From SG8-41 sp036555035 (GTDB lineage: Bacteria; Pseudomonadota; Gammaproteobacteria; Burkholderiales; SG8-41): a stretch of DNA of 64,000 nt. The translations under genes were made by a program, and so were the position numbers. Of this stretch, positions 38,811 through 48,887 are shown piece after piece. Every line of letters begins with the position of its first letter. The first letter of the stretch is position 1. Location of the stretch: NCBI GenBank assembly GCA_036555035.1, contig DATBMB010000116.1, positions 9,840 to 73,839 on the forward strand, written 5' to 3'. Below the pieces are notes generated by a model. The model did no database searches, had not been told where the DNA came from, and saw nothing but the letters and a program-made list of their open reading frames with translations.

Positions 38811-40190
38811 TCAGTCCTCACCCTTCGCCGCCTTCTTGGGCCGTTTCCAGCCCGGAACGGTGATCTGCTTTGCGCGCGCGACGGTGAGCTCGCCCGCCGG
38901 CGCTTCCTTGGTGATGGTGCTGCCGGCGCCGATGGTTGCGCCCCGGCGCACGACGACCGGAGCGACCAGCATGGTGTCGGAGCCGATGAAGACGTCGTCC
39001 TCGATCACGGTGCGGTGCTTGGCGCCGCCGTCGTAGTTGCAGGTGATGGTGCCCGCGCCGACGTTGACGTCGCGCCCGACGCTGGCGTCTCCGAGGTAGG
39101 CGAGGTGATTCGCTTTCGAGCCGGCGCCGATCTCCGAGGCCTTCACCTCGACAAAATTGCCGATGTGCACCTGCTCCGCCAGCCGCGTGCCCGGCCGGAA
39201 CCGGGCATAGGGCCCGATGCGGCATTGGGCGCCGACCTTCGCCCCCTCCATGCACGTGAATGCCTCGATACGCGTGTCCGCACCGATGGAAGAGTCCTTC
39301 AGCACGCAGTTTGCGCCGATCTCGACGCGGTCGCCGAGCCGCACCTCGCCCTCGAAGACGCAGTTGACGTCGATGCGCACGTCGGCGCCGCAGACGAGGC
39401 TGCCGCGCACATCGATGCGCGCCGGATCCGCGAGTGTGACCCCCGCGTCCATCAGGGTTGCCGCCTGCTGCCGCTGATAGACGCGCTCGAGCTCCGCGAG
39501 CTGCTGCTTGCTGTTGACGCCCAGGACTTCCCATGCGGCGCGCGCCCTGACCGTCGCGACGCTTACCCGGTCTGCAAGCGCCAGCGGTACCACGTCGGTG
39601 AGGTAGTACTCGCGCTGCGCGTTGCGGTCGGTCAGCTTCGACAACCAGCCTTCGAGCCGCGCGGCGGGCAGCGCCATGATCCCGGTGTTGACCTCGCGGA
39701 TGCCGCGCTGCGGCGCGCTGGCGTCCTTCTCCTCGACGATGGAGGTGATCGAGCCCCGACGATTGCGGACGATGCGGCCGTAGCCGGTCGGGTCCTCGAG
39801 CTCCGCGCTGAGCAGCGTCAGGCGGTCCCCGCCGCCCGCGATCATCGCCGCGAGCGTTTCCTCGCCGACCAGCGGAACGTCACCGTAGAGGACAAGAGTG
39901 AGTCCGGTGGTCGCGAGATGCGGCAGCGCCTGCGCCAGCGCGTGCCCGGTGCCGAGCTGGGGCTGCTGCTTGACGAAGGTGAGGCCGTCCGCGCGCAGCG
40001 CCTGCGGCACCTGATCGCCGCCGTGGCCGTACACCACGCAGATGCGCGCGGGCTTCAACGTGCGCGCAGTGGCGACGACGTGCTCGATCAGCGGGCGACC
40101 GCCGAGCGGCTGCAGCACCTTGGGCAGGCGTGAACGCATGCGCTTGCCCTGGCCGGCGGCAAGAATAACGACGCTCAACCCGGAAGGCAT
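38811..40190 (-). CDS. glmU: Bifunctional GlcNAc-1-P uridyltransferase / GlcN-1-P acetyltransferase GlmU
   Basis: A 459-residue enzyme. The N-terminal uridyltransferase domain begins SVVILAAGQGKRMRSRLPKVLQPLGGRPLI. The C-terminal left-handed beta-helix (about 255-440) has hexapeptide repeats, RPGTRLAEQVHIGNFVEVK and NYDGGAKHRT, with the catalytic His-Asn-Tyr region intact. It makes UDP-GlcNAc from GlcN-1-P. It lies directly upstream of glmS, so the two steps either side of GlmM are co-regulated. Confidence 0.97.
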   Translation of the reverse strand: MPSGLSVVILAAGQGKRMRSRLPKVLQPLGGRPLIEHVVATARTLKPARICVVYGHGGDQVPQALRADGLTFVKQQPQLGTGHALAQALPHLATTGLTLVLYGDVPLVGEETLAAMIAGGGDRLTLLSAELEDPTGYGRIVRNRRGSITSIVEEKDASAPQRGIREVNTGIMALPAARLEGWLSKLTDRNAQREYYLTDVVPLALADRVSVATVRARAAWEVLGVNSKQQLAELERVYQRQQAATLMDAGVTLADPARIDVRGSLVCGADVRIDVNCVFEGEVRLGDRVEIGANCVLKDSSIGADTRIEAFTCMEGAKVGAQCRIGPYARFRPGTRLAEQVHIGNFVEVKASEIGAGSKANHLAYLGDASVGRDVNVGAGTITCNYDGGAKHRTVIEDDVFIGSDTMLVAPVVVRRGATIGAGSTITKEAPAGELTVARAKQITVPGWKRPKKAAKGED

Positions 40191-40211
40191 CTAGAAATTA
40201 TCGCACAAACA

Positions 40212-41705
40212 TCAACTTACGCGCTGTGCCAGATAGCACGCCACGGCTTCGCGCTGCCCCGCGTCGAGCGCCAGGCCGGCCTTGGTGCGGCGCCAGAGCA
40301 CGTCGTCCGCGGCTGCGGCCCACTCATGCTCAAGCAGGTAATCGATCTCGCGCGCATAAAGGTCCGCGCCGAAATGCTGGCCGAGGTCCGCCGCCGCGGC
40401 GGCATCCCCGAGCACATCGTAGGCGAGCGCGCCGTGACGCCGCGCCAGTCCCTCCAGCAATGACCGCGGCAGCCGCGGATAGCGCTCCTGCAGCCGCTGC
40501 GTGAAGCGCACGCCATTGCCCTTCGGGATCGTGGCGCCGGGCAAGAGGGCCTGCCCGGACCATGCATGGCCCATGCCGGGGAACCACGGGGCGAGCTTCT
40601 CCACGACGTGCTCGGCGAGCCGCCGATACGTGGTGATCTTGCCGCCGAACACCGACAGCACCGGCGTCGCCGCCTGATCGCTGTCGAGCCGCAGCACGTA
40701 GTCGCGCGACACCGTCGACGGGCTCACCGAGCCGTCGTCGTAGAGCGGCCGCACGCCGGCGTAGCGCCAGAGAACGTCAGCTGAGCTGACGGCGCGCCGC
40801 AGATAGCGGTTCGCCGCGCGGCACAGATACTCGACTTCCGCCGCGCTCGCCTCGGGCCGCGACGGGTCGCCCTCGTGGGGGACGTCCGTCGTGCCGACGA
40901 GCGTGCAGCGCTCCTCGAAAGGAATCATGAACACGACGCGCCGGTCCTCGTTCTGCAGGATGAACGCATGGTCGCCCTCGTAGAGCCGGGGCACCACGAT
41001 ATGGCTGCCCCTCACAAGGCGCACGCTGTCGCCCGAGGGCTGGTGCAGGCGCTCGTTCAGCACCGATTTCACCCAGGGGCCCGCAGCGTTGACGATGGCC
41101 CGCGCGGTTGTTGCTTCCAGCCCGCCTTGCCGCCCGCGCAGCTGCACGCGCCAAAGGCCGCTCTCGCGCTTTGCCGCGAGGCATTCCGTGCGCGTGAGGA
41201 TCTTCGCGCCCCGGGCCCGGGCGTCGCGCGCGTTCGCCACCACCAGCCGGGCATCGTCCACGCAGCAGTCGGAGTAGATGAAGCCGTGACGGTATTCGGG
41301 CCTGAGGCCCCCGGAATATGGCGCGCGGTCGAGCCGCACGGCGTGCGATCCCGGCAGCCGCGTCCTGCGCCCGAGGTGGTCGTAGAGAAAGAGACCGGTG
41401 CGGATCATCCACCGCGGCCGCAGCTGGGGAACGTGCGGCATGACGAAGCGCACCGGGCGCACGAGGTGGGCCGCAATCCGCAGCAGCACCTCGCGTTCGG
41501 CGAGCGACTCCGCGACCAGCCGGAACTCGAACTGCTCGAGATAGCGCAGCCCCCCGTGGATCAGCTTGCTGCTGGCGGAGCTGGTGTGCGCGCCGAGGTC
41601 GTCTTTCTCCACGAGCAGCACGGAAAGGCCGCGGCCGGCCGCGTCCCGCGCGATGCCGACGCCGTTGATTCCCCCGCCGATGACCAGCAGATCGTAATCA
41701 GCCAT
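40212..41705 (-). CDS. glpD: Aerobic glycerol-3-phosphate dehydrogenase GlpD
   Basis: A 497-residue FAD enzyme. DLLVIGGGINGVGIARDAAGRGLSVLLVEKDD is the dinucleotide fold, TSSASSKLIHGGLRYLEQ is the family signature, and FGGKITTYRRLAEH closes the catalytic domain; a helical C-terminal domain follows. It oxidises glycerol-3-phosphate to DHAP and reduces quinone at the inner membrane. The ATG is fixed at 41705 because the FAD motif starts eight residues later. A terminator U-tract ends 5 nt before this ATG and no Shine-Dalgarno sequence is visible. Confidence 0.95.
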   Translation of the reverse strand: MADYDLLVIGGGINGVGIARDAAGRGLSVLLVEKDDLGAHTSSASSKLIHGGLRYLEQFEFRLVAESLAEREVLLRIAAHLVRPVRFVMPHVPQLRPRWMIRTGLFLYDHLGRRTRLPGSHAVRLDRAPYSGGLRPEYRHGFIYSDCCVDDARLVVANARDARARGAKILTRTECLAAKRESGLWRVQLRGRQGGLEATTARAIVNAAGPWVKSVLNERLHQPSGDSVRLVRGSHIVVPRLYEGDHAFILQNEDRRVVFMIPFEERCTLVGTTDVPHEGDPSRPEASAAEVEYLCRAANRYLRRAVSSADVLWRYAGVRPLYDDGSVSPSTVSRDYVLRLDSDQAATPVLSVFGGKITTYRRLAEHVVEKLAPWFPGMGHAWSGQALLPGATIPKGNGVRFTQRLQERYPRLPRSLLEGLARRHGALAYDVLGDAAAAADLGQHFGADLYAREIDYLLEHEWAAAADDVLWRRTKAGLALDAGQREAVACYLAQRVS

Positions 41706-41709
41706 GAAC

Positions 41710-41733
41710 AAAAAAGGCAGCCGTTCGGCTGCC
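41710..41733 (-). terminator. Intrinsic terminator of the atp operon, abutting glpD
   Basis: Leftward, GGCAGCC-GAAC-GGCTGCC (41733-41716) followed by six U (41715-41710). It is 57 nt beyond the atpC stop and its U-tract ends 4 nt before the glpD ATG. Confidence 0.85.
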
Positions 41734-41790
41734 CTCTATTCTGCACCCCCGCGAGTTGAGCGGCCCAAACCGTCCGGTTCGAACTCGCGG

Positions 41791-42213
41791 CTATTTTTTT
41801 TGCCGCAGCTTGCGGATTGCGGCAAGCTGGGCGGCGAGTGTCGCCACCTCCGCTTCGACCGCGGCGATCTCCTGCCGGTCGCGCGCGCTGCGGCGCGCTT
41901 CCTCGGCCTTCTTCAGCGCCTCGTTGGCCTTGGCTTCATCGAGGTCGTGGCCGCGGATCGCGGTGTCGGCGAGCACGGTGATCACCTTGGGCTGCACCTC
42001 GAGAATGCCGCCCGCCACGAAGATCAGCTCCTCGGCTCCGCCGCCCGCCGGCTGGATGCGCACGGTTCCCGGCTTGATGCGCGTGATGAGCGGGGTATGC
42101 CGCGGGTAGATGCCGAGCTCCCCCGCCTCCCCGGGCAGCACCACGAACTCCGCCTCGCCCGAGTAGATCGACTCCTCGGCAGAGACCACATCGACGTGAA
42201 TGGTGCTGGCCAT
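41791..42213 (-). CDS. atpC: ATP synthase F1 epsilon subunit
   Basis: A 140-residue protein with the N-terminal beta-sandwich (IHVDVVSAEESIYSGEAEFVVLPGEAGELGIYPRHTPL) and two C-terminal helices (about 90-138) that can inhibit ATP hydrolysis. It belongs to the central stalk with gamma. It is the last gene of the atp operon, 9 nt after atpD, and is followed by a terminator. Confidence 0.96.
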   Translation of the reverse strand: MASTIHVDVVSAEESIYSGEAEFVVLPGEAGELGIYPRHTPLITRIKPGTVRIQPAGGGAEELIFVAGGILEVQPKVITVLADTAIRGHDLDEAKANEALKKAEEARRSARDRQEIAAVEAEVATLAAQLAAIRKLRQKK

Positions 42214-42222
42214 CGCTCGCGC

Positions 42223-43701
42223 TTATTTCTTGGGTGCCGGCGCCGATTGCGCAGGCGCCGCGGGTTCCTGCATGGACTTCGCCTTCTCGAACGCCTCCTC
42301 GATCGGCCCGACCATGTAGAACGCCTGCTCGGGGAGTGAATCGCACTCGCCGTTCACGATCATCTTGAAGCCTTTGATCGTATCCTTGAGCGCCACGTAC
42401 TTGCCGGGCGTGCCGGTGAAGTTCTGCGCCACCGTGAAAGGCTGGGAGAGGAAGCGTTGGATCTTGCGCGCCCGCGCGACCGCGAGCTTGTCCTCCGGTG
42501 ACAACTCGTCCATGCCGAGGATGGCGATGATGTCGCGCAACTCCTTGTAGCGTTGCAGCGTCGCCTGCACGGCGCGCGTGGTGTTGTAATGCTCCTCGCC
42601 GATCGTGTTGGGGTCCACCTGCCGCGACGTGGAGTCGAGGGGGTCCACGGCAGGGTAGATGCCGAGCGAAGCGATGTCGCGGGACAGCACCACGGTGGCG
42701 TCGAGGTGGCCGAAGGTCGTCGCGGGGCTCGGGTCGGTCAGGTCATCGGCCGGCACGTAGATCGCCTGCACCGACGTAATCGAGCCGGTCTTGGTCGAGG
42801 TGATGCGCTCCTGGAGCCGGCCCATTTCCTCGGCGAGCGTCGGCTGGTAGCCCACCGCCGAGGGCATTCGGCCAAGCAGCGCGGAAACTTCCACGCCGGC
42901 CAGCGTGAAGCGGTAGATGTTGTCGATGAAGAGCAGGATGTCGCGCCCCTCGTCGCGGAACGCTTCCGCCATGGTGAGGCCGGTCAGGCCCACGCGCAGC
43001 CGGTTGCCCGGCGGCTCGTTCATCTGGCCGAACACCATCGCGACCTTGGATTCTCCGAGATTGTCGAGCTTGATGACCTCCGCTTCCGCCATCTCGTGAT
43101 AGAAATCGTTGCCTTCGCGCGTCCTCTCGCCCACGCCGGCGAACACCGAAAGGCCGCTGTGCTTGGTGGCGATGTTGTTGATGAGCTCCAGCATGGTCAC
43201 GGTCTTGCCCACGCCGGCGCCGCCGAAGAGGCCGATCTTGCCGCCCTTGGCGAAGGGGCAGATGAGATCGATCACCTTGATGCCGGTCTCGAGCAGCTCG
43301 ACTGACGGAGAGAGCTCGTCGAACTTGGGCGCGGCCTGGTGGATCGGACGGCGCGCCTCGGTCTGGATCGGGCCGGCTTCGTCGATCGGGCGTCCCAGCA
43401 CATCCATGATGCGGCCGAGCGTGCCCTTGCCGACCGGCACCGTGATCGGCGCACCGGTGCCCCTCACCTTCATGCCGCGGCACAAGCCGTCGCTCGACCC
43501 CAGCGCGATACAGCGCACGACGCCATCGCCCAGCTGCTGCTCGACCTCGAAGGTGAGGCCCTTCTCCACCAGCGTGCTGCTGCCGGCGTCCTCGAGCACC
43601 AGCGCGTCGTAGATGCCCGGCATGTGCTCGCGCGGAAACTCGATGTCGATCACCGCGCCGATGCACTGGACGATGGTGCCATACGCTTCTGCCTGTGCCA
43701 T
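42223..43701 (-). CDS. atpD: ATP synthase F1 beta subunit
   Basis: A 492-residue catalytic subunit. The P-loop is GGAGVGKTV, followed by the catalytic Glu in VGERTREGNDFY and ALLGRMPSAVGYQPTLAEEMG. It is some 20-30 residues longer than common betaproteobacterial AtpD; part of the excess is a C-terminal tail rich in Ala, Pro and Lys (EPAAPAQSAPAPKK) beyond the usual end. The 68-nt gap after atpG is the longest in the operon and holds a dispersed repeat. Confidence 0.97.
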   Translation of the reverse strand: MAQAEAYGTIVQCIGAVIDIEFPREHMPGIYDALVLEDAGSSTLVEKGLTFEVEQQLGDGVVRCIALGSSDGLCRGMKVRGTGAPITVPVGKGTLGRIMDVLGRPIDEAGPIQTEARRPIHQAAPKFDELSPSVELLETGIKVIDLICPFAKGGKIGLFGGAGVGKTVTMLELINNIATKHSGLSVFAGVGERTREGNDFYHEMAEAEVIKLDNLGESKVAMVFGQMNEPPGNRLRVGLTGLTMAEAFRDEGRDILLFIDNIYRFTLAGVEVSALLGRMPSAVGYQPTLAEEMGRLQERITSTKTGSITSVQAIYVPADDLTDPSPATTFGHLDATVVLSRDIASLGIYPAVDPLDSTSRQVDPNTIGEEHYNTTRAVQATLQRYKELRDIIAILGMDELSPEDKLAVARARKIQRFLSQPFTVAQNFTGTPGKYVALKDTIKGFKMIVNGECDSLPEQAFYMVGPIEEAFEKAKSMQEPAAPAQSAPAPKK

Positions 43702-43728
43702 AGTCTTTCCTGAAAGATTCGTTCTGAT

Positions 43729-43762
43729 CCTTGGCGTTCTTGGCGTCTTGGCGGTTCAATTC
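43729..43762 (+). repeat. Short periodic repeat, TTGGCG-type, between atpG and atpD
   Basis: Three near copies of TTGGCGTTC / TTGGCGTC / TTGGCGGTTC in tandem, ending in AATTC. Translated leftward it gives NRQDAKNAKD, a peptide I recall from many spurious small ORFs in unrelated bacterial genomes, where this sequence occurs as a dispersed intergenic repeat. Confidence 0.6.
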
Positions 43763-43769
43763 TTCGTTT

Positions 43770-44633
43770 TCAAACCGCCGCCGCGCCGCCCACGATCTCG
43801 GAAATTTCCTTGGTGATCGCCGCCTGGCGGTTCTTGTTGTAGATCAGCGTCAGCTCGTCGATCACGTTGCCGGCGTTGTCGGAGGCCGCTTTCATCGCCA
43901 CCATGCGCGCCGACTGCTCGGACGCCATGTTCTCCGCGACCGCCTGGTAGATCACCATCTCGATATAGCGGGTGAGCACCTGGTCGAGCACCACTTTCGC
44001 CTCCGGCTCGTAGAGATAGTCCCAGGCACCCTCGGGCGCGCCCAGGTGCTCGCCCGCGAGCGGCAGCAGCTGCTCCATCACCGGTTCCTGCTTCATGGTG
44101 TTAAAGAAGCGGGTGGAGAAGATCATCAGCTGGTCGAAGCGGTCCGCGATGTAGCCGTCGAGCATCACCTTGATCGCGCCGATCAGCTTCTCCATCTGCG
44201 GCCGGTCGCCCAGCTGGACCGCCTGCGACACGATGTGGGCGCCCATGCGCTGCATGAACCCGAGCCCCTTGTTGCCGATGCAGCACACCTCGAACTGCTC
44301 GCCCTGGGCTTCCCACTCCTTGATCTTGGCGAGCGCGAGCCGCTGGACGTTGGTGTTGAGCCCGCCGCACAGGCCCTTGTCGGTGGTGATGAGGATGACG
44401 CCCACCTTTTTCACCGTGTCGCGCGCGATGAGGAAGGGGTGCCGGTACTCCGGATTGGCGTGGGAAATGTGCGCGGCGACGTTGCGGATCTTCTCCGCGT
44501 AGGGACGGGCGGCGCGCATGCGCTCCTGGGCGCGGCGCATCTTGGAGGCCGCGACCATCTCCATCGCCTTGGTGATCTTCCGGGTGTTCTGCACACTCCG
44601 GATCTTCATCCGTATTTCTTTTGTTCCCGGCAT
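43770..44633 (-). CDS. atpG: ATP synthase F1 gamma subunit
   Basis: A 287-residue central-stalk subunit. N-terminal MPGTKEIRMKIRSVQNTRKITKAMEMVAASKMRRAQ and C-terminal ARMVAMKAASDNAGNVIDELTLIYNKNRQAAITKEISEIVGGAAA form the coiled coil inside the alpha3beta3 ring. The ATG at 44633 gives the normal N-terminus, 15 nt after atpA. Rotation of this subunit couples proton flow to catalysis. Confidence 0.97.
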   Translation of the reverse strand: MPGTKEIRMKIRSVQNTRKITKAMEMVAASKMRRAQERMRAARPYAEKIRNVAAHISHANPEYRHPFLIARDTVKKVGVILITTDKGLCGGLNTNVQRLALAKIKEWEAQGEQFEVCCIGNKGLGFMQRMGAHIVSQAVQLGDRPQMEKLIGAIKVMLDGYIADRFDQLMIFSTRFFNTMKQEPVMEQLLPLAGEHLGAPEGAWDYLYEPEAKVVLDQVLTRYIEMVIYQAVAENMASEQSARMVAMKAASDNAGNVIDELTLIYNKNRQAAITKEISEIVGGAAAV

Positions 44634-44648
44634 GGGGGCTCGCGTCGC

Positions 44649-46199
<1,551 letters not shown>

Positions 46200-46216
46200 G
46201 CGGTTTCCTTGGTTGC

Positions 46217-46750
46217 CTATCTTGTCAGCGCGACCGCCATCGCCGCGAGCTTGCCGCGCACTGAACCGTCAATGACTTCATCGCCCACCTGCATGCGCGC
46301 GCCGCCGATCAGGTCGGCGTCGACACGGACCTGGGGGCTCACCTTGCGCCCGAAGCGGCGCTCCAGTTCCGCCACGAGCGCGGCGAGCTGCTTCGCGTCG
46401 AGCGCCTGGGCCGAGGTGATCACCGCCTCCACCACGCCCTCACGCTCGTTCTTCAGCTCCTCGAAGATGGTGCGAATCTCGGGCAGCAACGCGAGGCGGC
46501 TGTTCTCGATCAGCACGCGCACGAGGTTCTGGGCCTCGGTCGTGATATCGCCGCAGGCCCCCGCGAACAGGCCGTAGACCTGGTTTGCGGAAAGATTCGG
46601 GTTGGCAATGGCCTCCCGCAGCTCGGGATGCGCCGCCACCCGCGCCATCACGGCGAGCGCCTGCGACCATTTGCCGAGCGTGCCGCCGGCGTCCGCCAAC
46701 GCGAATATTGCCCCGGCGTAGGGACGGGCGATGGTGACGTTCTCAGCCAT
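46217..46750 (-). CDS. atpH: ATP synthase F1 delta subunit
   Basis: A 177-residue peripheral-stalk subunit. TIARPYAGAIFALADAGGTLGKW is the family N-terminus and the C-terminal VSPQVRVDADLIGGARMQVGDEVIDGSVRGKLAAM the signature. It joins subunit b to the top of the F1 head. Its ATG overlaps the last base of the atpF stop (TGATG). Confidence 0.96.
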   Translation of the reverse strand: MAENVTIARPYAGAIFALADAGGTLGKWSQALAVMARVAAHPELREAIANPNLSANQVYGLFAGACGDITTEAQNLVRVLIENSRLALLPEIRTIFEELKNEREGVVEAVITSAQALDAKQLAALVAELERRFGRKVSPQVRVDADLIGGARMQVGDEVIDGSVRGKLAAMAVALTR

Positions 46751-47223
46751 CAGCGCAATTCCTGCCGCAGCTGCGCCAGCAGATCCGCGTGGGTCTTCGC
46801 GTCCACCTCCCGGCGCAGGATCTTTTCCGCGCCTGCGACCGCGAGGGTGGCAACCTGCTCGCGCAGCGCTTCGCGCGCGCGCGAGACCTGCTGCTCGATC
46901 TCAGCCTGCGCGGCCGCCTTCTCGCGGTTGCCTTCCTCTTTTGCATGGGCGCGCGCCTCCTCCACCATCTGGGCCGCGCGCTTCTCGGCCTGCGCGATGA
47001 TCTCGGCGGCGCGGTCGCGTCCCTGCTTGACCGACTCCTCGGCCTGCCGGGTCGAGACCTCAAGCGAGCGTTTGCCCTGCTCCGCGGCCGCCAGCCCGTC
47101 GGCGATGGTCTTCTGCCGCGCCTCGATTGCGCGCAGCATGAACGGCCACACCAGCTTGACGGTGAACCAGATGAAGGCGAGGAACACCGCAGCCTGCACG
47201 AACAACGTGAAGTTCAGACTCAT
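46750..47223 (-). CDS. atpF: ATP synthase Fo b subunit
   Basis: A 157-residue protein: one N-terminal transmembrane helix (MSLNFTLFVQAAVFLAFIWFTVKLVW), then a long, highly charged coiled-coil helix to the C-terminus (REVDAKTHADLLAQLRQELR). The dimer forms the peripheral stalk. The ATG at 47223 matches the family start and the frame stays open far upstream only by chance. Confidence 0.96.
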   Translation of the reverse strand: MSLNFTLFVQAAVFLAFIWFTVKLVWPFMLRAIEARQKTIADGLAAAEQGKRSLEVSTRQAEESVKQGRDRAAEIIAQAEKRAAQMVEEARAHAKEEGNREKAAAQAEIEQQVSRAREALREQVATLAVAGAEKILRREVDAKTHADLLAQLRQELR

Positions 47224-47264
47224 GACTTCCCTCTCCCGGGCGCGATACGGGCAGCCCCGGCCGC

Positions 47265-47537
47265 CTAGCGGAACGCCGTCGCCAGCGGGTTGGCGAAGGC
47301 GAAGAACATCGCGATGCCCAGCCCTATGATGAAGGAGGCGTCGATCAGGCCCAGCAGCAGGAATACCTTCGCCTGCAGCGAATTGGTGAGCTCCGGCTGG
47401 CGCGCGGCGGCCTCGAGGAACCGGCTGCACATGATCCCCACGCCGACGCACGCGCCGAGCGCGCCGAGGCCGACCATGAGACCGATGCCGATGCCGGTGT
47501 ACGCCTGAACCATCGCCAGCAACTGAAGTTTTTCCAT
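47265..47537 (-). CDS. atpE: ATP synthase Fo c subunit
   Basis: A 90-residue hairpin of two transmembrane helices. The polar loop is AARQPEL and the ion-carrying carboxylate is Asp in LLGLIDASFIIGLG, which indicates proton use; the Gln/Glu/Ser set of sodium c-rings is not seen. GALGACVGVGIMCSRF in helix 1 holds the glycine packing repeat. The length is a little above E. coli (79). Confidence 0.97.
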   Translation of the reverse strand: MEKLQLLAMVQAYTGIGIGLMVGLGALGACVGVGIMCSRFLEAAARQPELTNSLQAKVFLLLGLIDASFIIGLGIAMFFAFANPLATAFR

Positions 47538-47582
47538 CTTGGTTTCCTTTCCTGAGCGAGAAGACGGTTGATGTTGGAGGTA

Positions 47583-48407
47583 TTAGTGGTGTTCGTGCGC
47601 CATCGAGATGTAGACGATGGTCAGCATCATGAAGATGTAGGCCTGCAGCAGGACGATCAGGATGTGGAAGATCGCCCATCCGAGCCCCAGCCAGAAGCTG
47701 AAGAAGCTGCCCACGATCCCCGTGGCCGCCCACATCCAGAGCAGCAGGAACAGGATCTCGCCCGCGTACATGTTGCCGAACAGCCGCAGCGAGTGGGACA
47801 GCGGCTTGGAGATGTACTCGACCAGGTTGAAGAGCAGGTTGAAGACGACGAGCAGGGGCGAGAGCCAAAGCGGCTTCACGCCGAAGGGCGAGCAGGCGAG
47901 CTCGTGCAGGAAGCCGCCCGGCCCCTTGGCCGAGATCGCAAAGAGAATCATCAGCGCCCACACCGTGAGCGAGAGCGCGAACGTGGTGTTGACGTCCGCC
48001 GTGGGCACGATGCGGAAGCCCTCCGCCGAGACGAAGTGCGTTCCCATCGCCACCCAGTCGACCGGCAGGAAGTCCATCGCGTTCATCAGCACGACCCAGA
48101 TGAACACCGTAAGCGCGGCCGGAGCGATGAACTTGTTGCGGTCGCCGTGGTGGAAGATGCTCTTCGCCTGCTCGTCGATGAACTCGAACAGGATCTCCAC
48201 GAAGGCCTGGCGCTTGCCGGGCACGCCCGCGGTCGCGCCCTTGACCACCCACCAGACGAAGCCGAGGCCGACGATACCGAGCAGGATCGACGTCGCGATC
48301 GAATCCACGTGCAGCGTCCAGAAGCCGCCATCACCGATCGGCTTGGAGAAGTACGTCAGGTGATGCTGGATGTAGCTCGAGGGAGTGAGTTCGGTTCCTG
48401 CTGCCAT
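47583..48407 (-). CDS. atpB: ATP synthase Fo a subunit
   Basis: A 274-residue polytopic protein with five to six membrane helices. The essential Arg is in SKPLSHSLRLFGNMYAGE, with the proton half-channel residues in the following helices (WLGLGWAIFHILIVLLQAYIFMMLTIVYI). It forms the stator channel against the c-ring. It lies 10 nt after atpI. Confidence 0.97.
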   Translation of the reverse strand: MAAGTELTPSSYIQHHLTYFSKPIGDGGFWTLHVDSIATSILLGIVGLGFVWWVVKGATAGVPGKRQAFVEILFEFIDEQAKSIFHHGDRNKFIAPAALTVFIWVVLMNAMDFLPVDWVAMGTHFVSAEGFRIVPTADVNTTFALSLTVWALMILFAISAKGPGGFLHELACSPFGVKPLWLSPLLVVFNLLFNLVEYISKPLSHSLRLFGNMYAGEILFLLLWMWAATGIVGSFFSFWLGLGWAIFHILIVLLQAYIFMMLTIVYISMAHEHH

Positions 48408-48417
48408 TGCCGGATGC

Positions 48418-48843
48418 TTAGTACTCGCGCACGAAGAACGCCATTGCGAAGATCACCACGGTCACCGCGAACGTGCCGAGGAACACGAGCACGGCAACCT
48501 CCCTGTAGGTCGCCAGCACGAGCCAGAGCAGGACCACGATCAGGCCGATCTTGACGGCTTCGGCCCCCAATACTGCAACCATCACCCCTCCGGCGGACTG
48601 CGCCCTGCCGAGCGAGGCCACGACCGCAGACGCGAGCCCGGAGAGAACGCTCACCGCGCCGCCCAGCGCCGCAGAGAGTGCGCCATGGCCGCCCGCCAGC
48701 GCACCGGCGATGAGCGCCAAGGCGGCAGTGGCCACCACTTGCCACCGGAGAACGGTGCGGATCGGCTTGCCCAGGTCGCGAAGCATGGCGTTCTTGATCT
48801 CCGCCCCGTGCAAAGCGCGCGTAGTATAGCTTTCGAGGCTCAA
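48418..48843 (-). CDS. atpI: ATP synthase accessory protein AtpI
   Basis: A 141-residue small membrane protein with four predicted helices (about 34-52, 58-80, 84-105 and 112-136), first gene of the atp operon. AtpI helps assemble the c-ring. The ATG at 48843 adds 19 residues before MLRDLGKPIRTVLRWQ; the latter ATG (48786) may be the true start, as other family members begin there. Confidence 0.88.
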   Translation of the reverse strand: MSLESYTTRALHGAEIKNAMLRDLGKPIRTVLRWQVVATAALALIAGALAGGHGALSAALGGAVSVLSGLASAVVASLGRAQSAGGVMVAVLGAEAVKIGLIVVLLWLVLATYREVAVLVFLGTFAVTVVIFAMAFFVREY

Positions 48844-48887
48844 GGGGTCAATTTGCTGCGGTGCGGCAACGCCCCGATTTCGCAGCC

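Noticed and set aside
43613..43816. Small 67-codon ORF ending in LGVLGVLAVQFF
   Set aside because: It is an antisense reading of a dispersed intergenic repeat and the ends of atpD and atpG, not a gene.
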